Positions 16,725 through 22,290 of a DNA stretch of 27,011 nt are shown piece after piece. This stretch comes from a virus: the IMG/VR virus record IMGVR_UViG_3300028025_004310, positions 1 through 27,011 of that record; one strand, 5' to 3'. Each line of letters begins with the position of its first letter. Within the stretch, counting starts at the first letter, position 1. The notes below the pieces were generated by a model. That model did not search any database. It saw only the letters and a list, made by a program, of their open reading frames with translations, and was not told the DNA's origin. Position numbers and translations under genes: made by a program.

Positions 16725-17685
16725 GGTTCTTTGCTCGGTAGCAACAAGAGGTCGTTATCAAACTACTTTACCTTTAACGCTTAACGCTATAATTAATCAG
16801 ACAAAAAAAGTTGATAAGCTCATTATTTTTGATGACAATGATGAGCCACAAGATATGCGAAATGAATTAGTGTATAGCTACTTTTTCCAAATGCTAGATA
16901 TTAAAGGCATTCAATGGGAATGGTTATATGCTCAAAAAAAAGGTCAGCATCATATTCATCAAATGGCTAACACTATGGGCTTTGATTGGGTATGGCGAGT
17001 TGATGATGATGCAATACCCGAACCCAATGTCTTACAAACTTTATTTAATTACACAAGCAAAAAAGTAGGTGCAGTAGGTGGATCAATATTAACTCCGCCA
17101 TTACGATTTGAAAGCTTTAAACCTACAGGCAAAATAGAAAATATAGATACAGAGCCTAACATTCAATGGTCATTTATTCACAAGGTAAAAGAAGTTGAGC
17201 ATCTTCATTGCTCTTTTCTTTATCGCGCTGGGGTGCATGATTACAACACAGGACTTTCAAGGGTAGCGCATAGAGAAGAAACTTTATTTACTTATGGTTT
17301 ATACCTAAAAGGGTATAAAATTCTTGCAGTTCCTAATGCGGTTAGTTGGCATCTTAAAAATCCTAATGGTGGTATTAGATCAGAAACAAATCAAAAGTTA
17401 TATGAGCAAGATGAATTAGTATTCAGAAACACACTTAATTATAAAGACAAAAAGATTGTAGTGCTTAACTGTGGCATGGGCGATCATATTGTATTTAGTC
17501 ATGTAATGCCTGACATTACAAATGCGGAAGTTTTTACTTGCTATCCTGACATAGTGCCAGGCAGATCAATTGCTGAAGCTAAAGCTTTATTTGGTGATAT
17601 AGATCAATGGAGTATTTATAGAAAAATGGCGCAATGGAAATGGACAGGCAGTTTAGAAGATGCTTATAGAAAGCTATATTTATGA
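16717..17685 (+). CDS. GT2-type glycosyltransferase fused to N-terminal half of a GT9-like domain
   Basis: A 322-residue protein. Residues 1-240 form a GT-A fold glycosyltransferase: VLCSVATRGRYQTTLPLTL at the start, the nucleotide-sugar metal site WVWRVDDDAIPEPN (DDD at 96-98), an acidic AHREETLF at 185-191, and WH at 211-212. Residues 245-322 read KKIVVLNCGMGDHIVFSHVM, the start of a heptosyltransferase (GT9)-like Rossmann domain, with the G-M-G-D-H loop. The C-terminal half of that domain type is in the next gene, which starts inside this stop codon (ATGA). The two genes together resemble one GT2-GT9 bifunctional enzyme split in two. Donor and acceptor are unknown. Confidence 0.8.
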   Translation: MDKVLCSVATRGRYQTTLPLTLNAIINQTKKVDKLIIFDDNDEPQDMRNELVYSYFFQMLDIKGIQWEWLYAQKKGQHHIHQMANTMGFDWVWRVDDDAIPEPNVLQTLFNYTSKKVGAVGGSILTPPLRFESFKPTGKIENIDTEPNIQWSFIHKVKEVEHLHCSFLYRAGVHDYNTGLSRVAHREETLFTYGLYLKGYKILAVPNAVSWHLKNPNGGIRSETNQKLYEQDELVFRNTLNYKDKKIVVLNCGMGDHIVFSHVMPDITNAEVFTCYPDIVPGRSIAEAKALFGDIDQWSIYRKMAQWKWTGSLEDAYRKLYL

Positions 17686-18125
17686 TTATTATTAGTCCTT
17701 ATTCTAAAGCTTTAAGAAGCGGTAAAACTAACCCCAAGAATTATCCTTATTGGAAGGAACTTATTAGGCTAATTAAAGAACCAATAGTTCAAGTAGGCAT
17801 AGAAGGTGAAGAACAATTAGTTGATGACTTTAGAAAAAACTTATCATTAAAAGAACTTGAAAGCCTTGTCAATGATTGCAGAACATGGATAAGTTGCGAT
17901 TCTTTTTTTCAGCATTTTGCTTGGGATAAGAAAAAATATGGTATAGTGCTATGGTCTGTTTCTGATCCTATAATATTTGGACATCTTGAAAATATTAATC
18001 TTTTAAAGGATCGAAACAATTTGGTTCAAAACCAATTCTTATGGTGGGAACAAACTGAATATGATGCAAATAAATTTGTAAGTCCTGAAATAGTGATAGA
18101 AAGTTTAAATGCAAAGTTCCCATGA
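17682..18125 (+). CDS. GT9-like C-terminal (donor-binding) domain as separate protein
   Basis: A 147-residue protein that begins MIIISPYSKALRSGKTNPKN and continues with YPYWKELIRLI. This is the sequence that opens the second, nucleotide-sugar-binding half of ADP-heptosyltransferase-like GT9 enzymes. VQVGIEGEEQLV, a region of the L-x-E-L-x-x-L-V type, and WISCDSFFQHFAWDKKKYGI follow, matching the conserved D-S-F-x-x-H-x-A site of the family. It lacks an N-terminal Rossmann half; that half is found fused to the GT2 protein just upstream. A 4-base overlap suggests coupled translation and assembly into one active unit. Confidence 0.7.
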   Translation: MIIISPYSKALRSGKTNPKNYPYWKELIRLIKEPIVQVGIEGEEQLVDDFRKNLSLKELESLVNDCRTWISCDSFFQHFAWDKKKYGIVLWSVSDPIIFGHLENINLLKDRNNLVQNQFLWWEQTEYDANKFVSPEIVIESLNAKFP

Positions 18126-18297
18126 AACCATTGATGACATATTCGATTTTCTACAAAATAAAACAATCAAAGATATTGGCTCTGATTACTACGATGGTAA
18201 AAATTATTTGGTTATTTTACTATCTGATGGTTCTCTCTGTTATATATCTTCTAGCGGCGATTTGTTTATGGCTCTCGAGCGCCATCTCATTAATTAG
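18109..18297 (+). CDS. Hypothetical small soluble protein
   Basis: A 62-residue protein overlapping the end of the previous gene by 17 bases. It begins MQSSHETIDDIFDFLQNKTI and contains DYYDGKNYLVILLSDGSLCY, a plausible globular mix of helix and strand. A different frame (start at 18122, stop at 18310) also lies here and would encode a very hydrophobic protein. The soluble frame is preferred because its residue pattern is protein-like with charged turns. Function unknown; next to the holin-like gene. Confidence 0.5.
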   Translation: MQSSHETIDDIFDFLQNKTIKDIGSDYYDGKNYLVILLSDGSLCYISSSGDLFMALERHLIN

Positions 18298-18311
18298 TAG
18301 AAAGAAATAAT

Positions 18312-18473
18312 ATGGATATGCAAGAACATACAAAACATGTATTAGATACAGTTTCGGGAGTTACAGTTTTAGGAACTGTTATGAAATTTTTACCAGCTAT
18401 TGCGGCAATGTTATCAATAGTTTGGTATTGTATAAGGATTTATGAGTGGGCGCGTTCTAAAGTTAAAAAATAG
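18312..18473 (+). CDS. Holin-like small membrane protein
   Basis: A 53-residue protein with one or two membrane segments. The N-terminus MDMQEHTKHVLDTVSGVTVL is amphipathic. It is followed by GTVMKFLPAIAAMLSIVWYC and a basic C-terminus RIYEWARSKVKK. The layout D-x-x-S-x-x-T-x-x-G-T-x-x-x-x-LP-A-I-A-A and I-V-W-x-x-I-R-I-Y-E is the pattern of short class II holins in T7-like and other marine and freshwater phages. Holins open the inner membrane at a set time so the lysin can reach peptidoglycan. A purine-rich stretch (AGAAAGAAATAAT) precedes the start. The lysin is encoded far away at 23788. Confidence 0.75.
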   Translation: MDMQEHTKHVLDTVSGVTVLGTVMKFLPAIAAMLSIVWYCIRIYEWARSKVKK

Positions 18474-18476
18474 ATT

Positions 18477-18836
18477 ATGCCTTTAAAAGATAAGAGCAAA
18501 ACAAAAGATTATTTAAGGGCTTGGAAAGACAAGAACCGAGAAAAAAATCTTTTTCAATTAGCTCGACATCGTGCCTTAAAAAAAGGCATTGAATTCAATA
18601 TAGAAATTTCCGATATAGTCATTCCTGAAATATGTCCTATTCTTGGACTTCCTATTAAAAAATTAATTGATGGTAATAGAGATTTAAGTCCTAGCCTTGA
18701 TCGCATAGATAATGACAAAGGTTACATTAAAGGCAATATTCAGGTAATATCTTTTAAAGCTAATGCTATGAAGCTTACTGCTGACAAATCAGAATTAATT
18801 AACTTTGCTAATTGGGTGAGAAAAAATTATGAGTAA
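18477..18836 (+). CDS. HNH / endonuclease VII-like protein
   Basis: A 119-residue basic protein. The N-terminus is a Lys/Arg-rich helix (KTKDYLRAWKDKNREKN, then ARHRALKKGIEFNI). The C-terminal half contains CPILGLPIKKL and then LSPSLDRIDNDKGYIKGNIQ followed by VISFKANAMK. The S-P-S-L-D-R-I-D-x-x-K-G-Y-x-x-G-N-x-x-x-I-S-x-x-A-N pattern is that of phage His-Me finger endonucleases near endonuclease VII and HNH homing proteins. The Asp-Arg before the turn and the final Asn are likely active-site residues, but the usual paired zinc cysteines are not all present. It could be a free-standing homing-type nuclease or act in DNA processing. Confidence 0.65.
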   Translation: MPLKDKSKTKDYLRAWKDKNREKNLFQLARHRALKKGIEFNIEISDIVIPEICPILGLPIKKLIDGNRDLSPSLDRIDNDKGYIKGNIQVISFKANAMKLTADKSELINFANWVRKNYE

Positions 18837-19041
18837 ATATTCGGAAGCTGGAAAAGGATCAACTAATAAACTTAAACAAAAAAGTTTGTATGATGAGAAC
18901 TATGAAAAGATTTGGGGTAGTAAAAAGAATAAGCTTTATGAAGAACGCTATTATGATTCCGATGAAACAACTTCATGGGATCAAGATAAGGCTGATATGA
19001 TTGGCCTTAATAATAACACAGGCGATCACTATATTAAATGA
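18829..19041 (+). CDS. Hypothetical small charged protein
   Basis: A 70-residue hydrophilic protein overlapping the previous gene by 8 bases. It begins MSKYSEAGKGSTNKLKQKSL and continues YDENYEKIWGSKKNK, then has an acidic Tyr-rich part RYYDSDETTSWDQDKAD. The front half (K-G-x-x-x-x-x-x-x-x-x-Y/F-D-x-N-Y/F-D/E-x-I-W/F-G) resembles a short protein family often seen in tailed phages without known function. It is the last plus-strand gene before the convergent intergenic region. Confidence 0.55.
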   Translation: MSKYSEAGKGSTNKLKQKSLYDENYEKIWGSKKNKLYEERYYDSDETTSWDQDKADMIGLNNNTGDHYIK

Positions 19042-19048
19042 TCTCATA

Positions 19049-19088
19049 ATTGATACTATATCGTATCAATGTAAAGCATACTTTACAT
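19049..19088. repeat. Two adjoining perfect inverted repeats
   Basis: ATTGATAC-(6)-GTATCAAT at 19049-19070 is followed directly by ATGTAAAG-(4)-CTTTACAT at 19069-19088. Both have perfect 8-base arms and share two bases. A third palindrome AAATCA-T-TGATTT lies at 19101-19113. They start 8 bases after the last plus-strand stop codon. They could form 3'-end hairpins protecting the late transcript, or be protein-binding operators. No run of T follows, so a standard intrinsic terminator is not supported. Tandem ATACACAC copies lie a little further on at 19155-19171. Confidence 0.7.
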
Positions 19089-19170
19089 CCGTTTTCATTC
19101 AAATCATTGATTTATATAAAAAAAGTGAAAACAATTTGCATGAAACTTTAAATAATACACACTATACACA

Positions 19171-19200
19171 CAATAAAAAAGGGGCATTTTAAGCCCCTTA
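19171..19200 (-). terminator. Intrinsic terminator downstream of pqqA
   Basis: The stem AAGGGGC / GCCCCTT (19179-19185 and 19193-19199, loop of seven bases) is followed on the minus strand by TTTTTTATTG, a good rho-independent terminator. It lies 29 bases after the pqqA stop and would end the leftward early transcript. On the plus strand the hairpin is followed only by AATTTAAT, so it may work there weakly as well. Confidence 0.8.
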
Positions 19201-19228
19201 ATTTAATAGCAATCTGTAACGATAATCA

Positions 19229-19300
19229 TTACTTGTTCATTATATACATCGTCACTTCAAAGCCAAAACGCATTTCTGTAGCTGCTGGAGTTGTCCACAT
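19229..19300 (-). CDS. pqqA: PqqA-like precursor peptide of PQQ
   Basis: A 23-codon gene with ribosome binding site AAAGGGGG a few bases before the ATG. The peptide begins MWTTPAATEMRFG and continues FEVTMYIMNK. It has the PqqA pattern M-W-x-x-P, then G-x-E-V-T-x-Y. E15 and Y19 stand exactly where the crosslinked Glu and Tyr of the family lie, and the length equals that of the 23-residue Klebsiella-type PqqA. In bacteria PqqE links these two residues with PqqD's help, proteases release them, and later enzymes make pyrroloquinoline quinone, the cofactor of methanol and other dehydrogenases. No pqqB-E gene is in this window, so the host must supply the pathway. It is followed by a terminator and preceded by a structured 207-base gap. 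Confidence 0.88.
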   Translation of the reverse strand: MWTTPAATEMRFGFEVTMYIMNK

Positions 19301-19385
19301 AGTATCCCCCTTTGATTAATAAATGTTGCAAGTTAATTATGGGCTTATTTATAAACAAATCCATCAGTAAAATCATTAAAATGGC

Positions 19386-19452
19386 GTGGGCTATAAGTGC
19401 ATGAATCCGACGCACATTATTAATCTTAATTCATGCCCCCACACAGCATGAA
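19386..19452 (-). promoter_or_regulatory. Switch-like RNA structure upstream of pqqA
   Basis: Read on the minus strand this stretch has three matching segments: TTCATGC (19452-19446), GCATGAAT (19436-19429) and ATTCATGC (19406-19399). The middle segment can pair with either outer one, not both. The second pairing is extended by GTGGG (19442-19438) with CCCAC (19390-19386), and GTGGG is the loop of the first hairpin. After the longer hairpin comes GCCATTTTAATGATTTT, a poor T-rich tract. This mutually exclusive layout is the logic of attenuators and riboswitches. The pqqA start lies about 85 bases further on. Ligand and function are unknown, and no known riboswitch class was recognised. Confidence 0.45.
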
Positions 19453-19456
19453 AGCA

Positions 19457-19500
19457 CCTTATCAACTCCGACCACAATCAAGATAAGGATTGATTTGTGG
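19457..19500 (-). other. Possible H-type pseudoknot after the SSB-like gene
   Basis: On the minus strand CCACAAATCAA (19500-19490) can pair with TTGATTGTGG (19481-19472), with one bulged base. Its loop contains CCTTATC (19488-19482), which is a perfect complement of GATAAGG at 19463-19457 downstream. This is the topology of an H-type pseudoknot. It begins seven bases after the TAA of the SSB-like gene. It may be a transcript-end or leader structure. Confidence 0.45.
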
Positions 19501-19507
19501 AAGTTCT

Positions 19508-19735
19508 TTAAAATGGTAAGTCAGTTTTATCCTCTGATCCACCAGCTTGTTTAGGTTGAGGTTCTCTCATTGTTACCCAGCCGTCAAAATTGACAGGGAT
19601 TGATTCAATAAGAAGTGAAGTGCCACCTTGTTTGTTGCTCATAGCAACGCCTACTTTTTGCCATCTAGCTTTTGTTTCGCCAGCCGCATTAGTGTATTCG
19701 CCTGTTTTAGCGATTAAATCGTGTGTGATAGCCAT
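19508..19735 (-). CDS. SSB-like small single-strand DNA-binding protein
   Basis: A 75-residue protein. The first 55 residues contain HDLIAKTGEYTNAAGETKAR followed by WQKVGVAMSNKQGG, which looks like the start of an OB-type strand set (K-x-R/W-x-K-V-G motif). The tail is acidic and ends DKTDLPF, the classic C-terminal tip of SSB proteins that recruits recombination and replication partners. It is far shorter than cellular SSB (about 170 residues). It overlaps the upstream exonuclease gene by one base, and the exonuclease/ERF neighbours support a role in single-strand annealing recombination. It is the last protein gene before the structured gap and pqqA. Confidence 0.65.
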   Translation of the reverse strand: MAITHDLIAKTGEYTNAAGETKARWQKVGVAMSNKQGGTSLLIESIPVNFDGWVTMREPQPKQAGGSEDKTDLPF

Positions 19736-20376
19736 TATTTTATTTCCTTTAAGTTATTTACGATAGTTTCTATTTCAGACAAAAAGGCGATCACCGCATT
19801 CTGCATGTTATTAATATATTCATCATCTCGATAAATACGCTTTACGAATCCTTGTAAATGATCGGGCATTTCAGGATCATAAGATACAAGGTCGCAAAAT
19901 TCTTTTTCAGGCATACAAGCTAATTGCCATTGCACTTGGTCATAATACTGTTCTAATTGTTTACCACCTGTTAGGATGTTATCCAAATGGTTTTCAGGGT
20001 TAGGTATTTTTATCTCAATTAAGGAATTAGTGGCTTCTACTAATCCGTCAGGGCTACATTGAGCGCCATTAATTGTAGGGTGTAAAACGATTGCTACCTG
20101 ATCCACAAAAGTATTATATTTAACTTCATACCATGCCCTAGCCATAGGTTCTAAATCGATTCCTCGTTGCATTGCAGGCGTTTTATAGGTATCTAATTTC
20201 TTACCCGTCAATCTTTCTCTAATCAATTCATTCTTATACTTTTTACGAGTTAAAGATTCAGAGCCACCTCGACCTTCAGTTAAAACATCAGCAACCCTTG
20301 AGCCGCCAATCTTACCTATTCTTAAAGCCATCCATTCAGGACTGCCTTGTTCTATACCTTTTATTATTCTATCCAT
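19735..20376 (-). CDS. YqaJ / lambda Exo-type recombination exonuclease
   Basis: A 213-residue PD-(D/E)xK nuclease. It starts with GIEQGSPEWMALRIGKIGGS, the E-W-x-x-x-R-x-G-x-x-G-G-S motif. RGIDLEPMARAWYE gives the helix Glu (E76). CSPDGLVEATNSLIEIKIPN gives D110, E121 and K123, and YYDQVQWQLAC has the conserved Gln (Q147). All expected catalytic residues are present. It would degrade 5' strands of double-stranded ends to make single strands for the ERF protein encoded two genes upstream. Length is normal for the family. It overlaps the upstream gene by 8 bases. Confidence 0.9.
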   Translation of the reverse strand: MDRIIKGIEQGSPEWMALRIGKIGGSRVADVLTEGRGGSESLTRKKYKNELIRERLTGKKLDTYKTPAMQRGIDLEPMARAWYEVKYNTFVDQVAIVLHPTINGAQCSPDGLVEATNSLIEIKIPNPENHLDNILTGGKQLEQYYDQVQWQLACMPEKEFCDLVSYDPEMPDHLQGFVKRIYRDDEYINNMQNAVIAFLSEIETIVNNLKEIK

Positions 20377-20806
20377 TTAAATTTAAGTTCCTATAAGTTA
20401 CGCCATCGTGCCATTGTTGATCGGTTGATTTTTCATAAAGACCTATTACTTTATCGGGATGAAGAAGCAAAGGTTTCTGATCCTTGAAACAAAAAGCATA
20501 AAGCAAAGGGCATTTTTCAGAGCTATACCATTCCATAAACATTGGAAGCATTTTAATTTCTGAAGCTTTAATGTTGGCAGTTCCCTTAACCATTATTAAG
20601 CCAGCTTTACCATTATTGTTAATATAAAAATCAGGCATATTTCTAATAAAAGTATTGAGATCATAAAAGTTAGGAATCGGATCATTCTTCTCATCAAAAC
20701 CTAATCTTCTATAAAAATATCCTTTAGATTGGCAATATGATTCAAATAATACTTCCGCTATATTGACTACATTATTTCTTTCTTTATAAGAAAATGCGCC
20801 ATTCAT
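20369..20806 (-). CDS. Nuclease-like protein with altered PD-(D/E)xK site
   Basis: A 145-residue protein. FESYCQSKGYFYRRLGFDEK leads to RNMPDFYINNNGKAGLIMVK, then GTANIKASEI. This is the layout of a compact PD-(D/E)xK nuclease: P58-D59, a turn, then x-V-K-G-T with K74. The acidic residue expected two places before the lysine is methionine (M72), so the site may be inactive or use another residue. The later part is hydrophobic and aromatic (MFMEWYSSEKCPLLYAFCF). It lies in the recombination operon and overlaps both neighbours. It may be a structural partner or a divergent DNA-end enzyme. Confidence 0.5.
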   Translation of the reverse strand: MNGAFSYKERNNVVNIAEVLFESYCQSKGYFYRRLGFDEKNDPIPNFYDLNTFIRNMPDFYINNNGKAGLIMVKGTANIKASEIKMLPMFMEWYSSEKCPLLYAFCFKDQKPLLLHPDKVIGLYEKSTDQQWHDGVTYRNLNLNG

Positions 20807-20976
20807 AGTTTAGGGCTTTGAATTCTGCCATATAAAGGGGCTAATAGGTATTTATCACCCAGCTCTCTTTTAATAGCTTCTATTCTTGTTTTACGGGCTT
20901 CTATAGCCATTAATTCTTGCGCGGAATAGGGTAGCGTCACTCCGTAAAAATTACTGTTTCTTAATCCTTCCATCAT
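20803..20976 (-). CDS. Hypothetical small protein between ERF and nuclease genes
   Basis: A 57-residue protein linked to both neighbours by ATGA overlaps: its ATG overlaps the ERF stop and its TGA overlaps the next ATG. The peptide starts MMEGLRNSNFYGVTLPYSAQ and has a charged helix ELMAIEARKTRIEAIKRELG, then a conserved-looking end LLAPLYGRIQSP. No family recognised. The exact start may be the second ATG at 20973. The tight overlaps and coding-like residue pattern make it a real gene. Confidence 0.7.
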   Translation of the reverse strand: MMEGLRNSNFYGVTLPYSAQELMAIEARKTRIEAIKRELGDKYLLAPLYGRIQSPKL

Positions 20977-21515
20977 AGTTCCGCCTTTCTTTTATCTTTA
21001 GCTTCAATAACCATTTTAGATAAGGTGCGATCATTCTTAACTTCGCCCATAACAAAATTATAATTAGCCTGGAGTTCTTCTAATGATTGTGATTGGGTAA
21101 TTCTTTGAAGATAATCTGCGGCATTAAGCGCGGCTGATTGGCCATCATCGTCATCGGCATAAACGGCACACATGGCTGATAAACTATAACGGCGGATATA
21201 ACTAATGGCGCTTCCAAGTCCTTGCGGGTCCTGTTTTTGTATAGGGCAGACGGCAGTATCCTCAATCCATTCCCCCGAACTATGGATTAAACGAGTTGTT
21301 AAATGGAGTTTATTGTCGTCTGATGGGCTTAATGATTGAATTAAAGCTATGCCATTATTATTAAGTGGCGCTTTAACGGCATCAATAACTGAATTGATAT
21401 TGGCATACTTGGATTTGTAATGAGGATTAGTTGAATCTTTAACGGCAAATCTAATTTCTTTTTGCGCCGATACTAAAGCTTCAGCAATCTGTTTGATGCT
21501 TTCGGATGTTTTCAT
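20973..21515 (-). CDS. erf: ERF-family single-strand annealing recombinase
   Basis: A 180-residue protein with ERF superfamily features. The N-terminal helix IAEALVSAQKEIRFAVKDST is followed by NPHYKSKYANINSVIDAVKA, then PLNNNGIALIQSLSPSDDN, and the typical G-L-G-S-A-I-S-Y-I-R-R-Y-S-L-S-A segment at about 101-116. After this comes the acidic CAVYADDDDGQSA. ERF proteins form rings that bind and anneal complementary single strands, often for genome circularisation or repair. The C-terminal 50 residues are helical and charged. Ribosome binding site AAGGACA lies before the ATG. With the exonuclease and SSB-like genes it forms a complete annealing module. Confidence 0.9.
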   Translation of the reverse strand: MKTSESIKQIAEALVSAQKEIRFAVKDSTNPHYKSKYANINSVIDAVKAPLNNNGIALIQSLSPSDDNKLHLTTRLIHSSGEWIEDTAVCPIQKQDPQGLGSAISYIRRYSLSAMCAVYADDDDGQSAALNAADYLQRITQSQSLEELQANYNFVMGEVKNDRTLSKMVIEAKDKRKAEL

Positions 21516-21540
21516 CTTATCTTGTCCTTAAAAAGTTTCG

Positions 21541-21945
21541 TTATATTACATGCGATATTGTATCATTATATGCCCATTTTGCGAAACTATCTCTTTCATA
21601 GTTTTCAGCTATGAATTTTGCTAGCCTTTTAATTTCCGCATCATAAACATCTTTAATGCGACCTAGCTTATCATCTTTAGAATCATAGAGAATATTCTTT
21701 ACTTGATTTTGAACTTCAACTTCATCATAAAAATCAGAAAAGACATCCACATTAAAAGCAATATGATATTCAATTAATTCTTGCAAAGATATATGAGGTT
21801 CTAAATCTAGGAAATCAGGATCAGGATTCATCATTGTTTGAATATGAATCTTGTGTTGCATCTCTCGTTGCTGGTCAGACATATTTGCCCCCGTAACTTG
21901 TTGATTCTTGTGCATTTTAACCTTATCTTCTTGATTTGGCAACAT
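21541..21945 (-). CDS. Hypothetical early protein
   Basis: A 134-residue acidic and helical protein not recognised. The N-terminus is hydrophilic and Gln/Lys-rich (MLPNQEDKVKMHKNQQ). The core has LEPHISLQELIEYHIAFNVD and a C-terminal charged helix DAEIKRLAKFIAENYERDSF. A shorter start at an internal Met (residue 22 or later) is possible, since the first part has low complexity. It lies two bases after the next upstream gene in the same early operon. Confidence 0.55.
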   Translation of the reverse strand: MLPNQEDKVKMHKNQQVTGANMSDQQREMQHKIHIQTMMNPDPDFLDLEPHISLQELIEYHIAFNVDVFSDFYDEVEVQNQVKNILYDSKDDKLGRIKDVYDAEIKRLAKFIAENYERDSFAKWAYNDTISHVI

Positions 21946-21947
21946 TT

Positions 21948-22289
21948 TTATTCGCCTTTAAATTTTTTAGTGATTGGTGTCCAATCAGAATCTAATGCTT
22001 GCTCAAAAGCATAATCATCTAATTGAGCGTTATCATAAAATTCATCAGAACCAGTTTCGTTTAAAAGTTCGCCATCATCATCAGCATGCCAAGCTTTATA
22101 AAGATCATCCGAAATAAGAGGGGCTGATTCATTTTTCCAAATAAGACCACCATATTTAAGGTTAATAAATTCACATTCATAAGGATTTGTGGACTGATCA
22201 ACTAACCAAAACAATTCACCAAGTTCCCTATAAGCAAACATTCCTACTATTTGTTTATCTTCAATCATACGAACTAATGCGGTAGCCAT
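21948..22289 (-). CDS. Hypothetical acidic early protein
   Basis: A 113-residue protein, strongly acidic in its second half (HADDDGELLNETGSDEFYDN). The first half reads like a small beta-sheet domain: VRMIEDKQIVGMFAYRELGE, then LFWLVDQSTNPYECEFINLK. No motif known. Very acidic small early phage proteins often bind host enzymes or mimic DNA, but that is only a possibility here. It starts two bases after the stop of the small membrane protein gene. Confidence 0.55.
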   Translation of the reverse strand: MATALVRMIEDKQIVGMFAYRELGELFWLVDQSTNPYECEFINLKYGGLIWKNESAPLISDDLYKAWHADDDGELLNETGSDEFYDNAQLDDYAFEQALDSDWTPITKKFKGE

Positions 22290-22290
22290 A

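Noticed and set aside
19001-19192. Plus-strand frame running into the convergent gap
   Set aside because: It covers the palindromes and part of the terminator, and its residues are not protein-like; start overlaps another gene without a binding site.
19042-19507. tRNA gene or attachment site in the convergent gap
   Set aside because: No cloverleaf with an anticodon stem and CCA end could be drawn, and no integrase gene is in the window.
21080-21265. Second minus-strand frame inside the ERF gene
   Set aside because: The ERF motif G-L-G-S-A-I-S-Y-I-R-R-Y lies in the longer frame.
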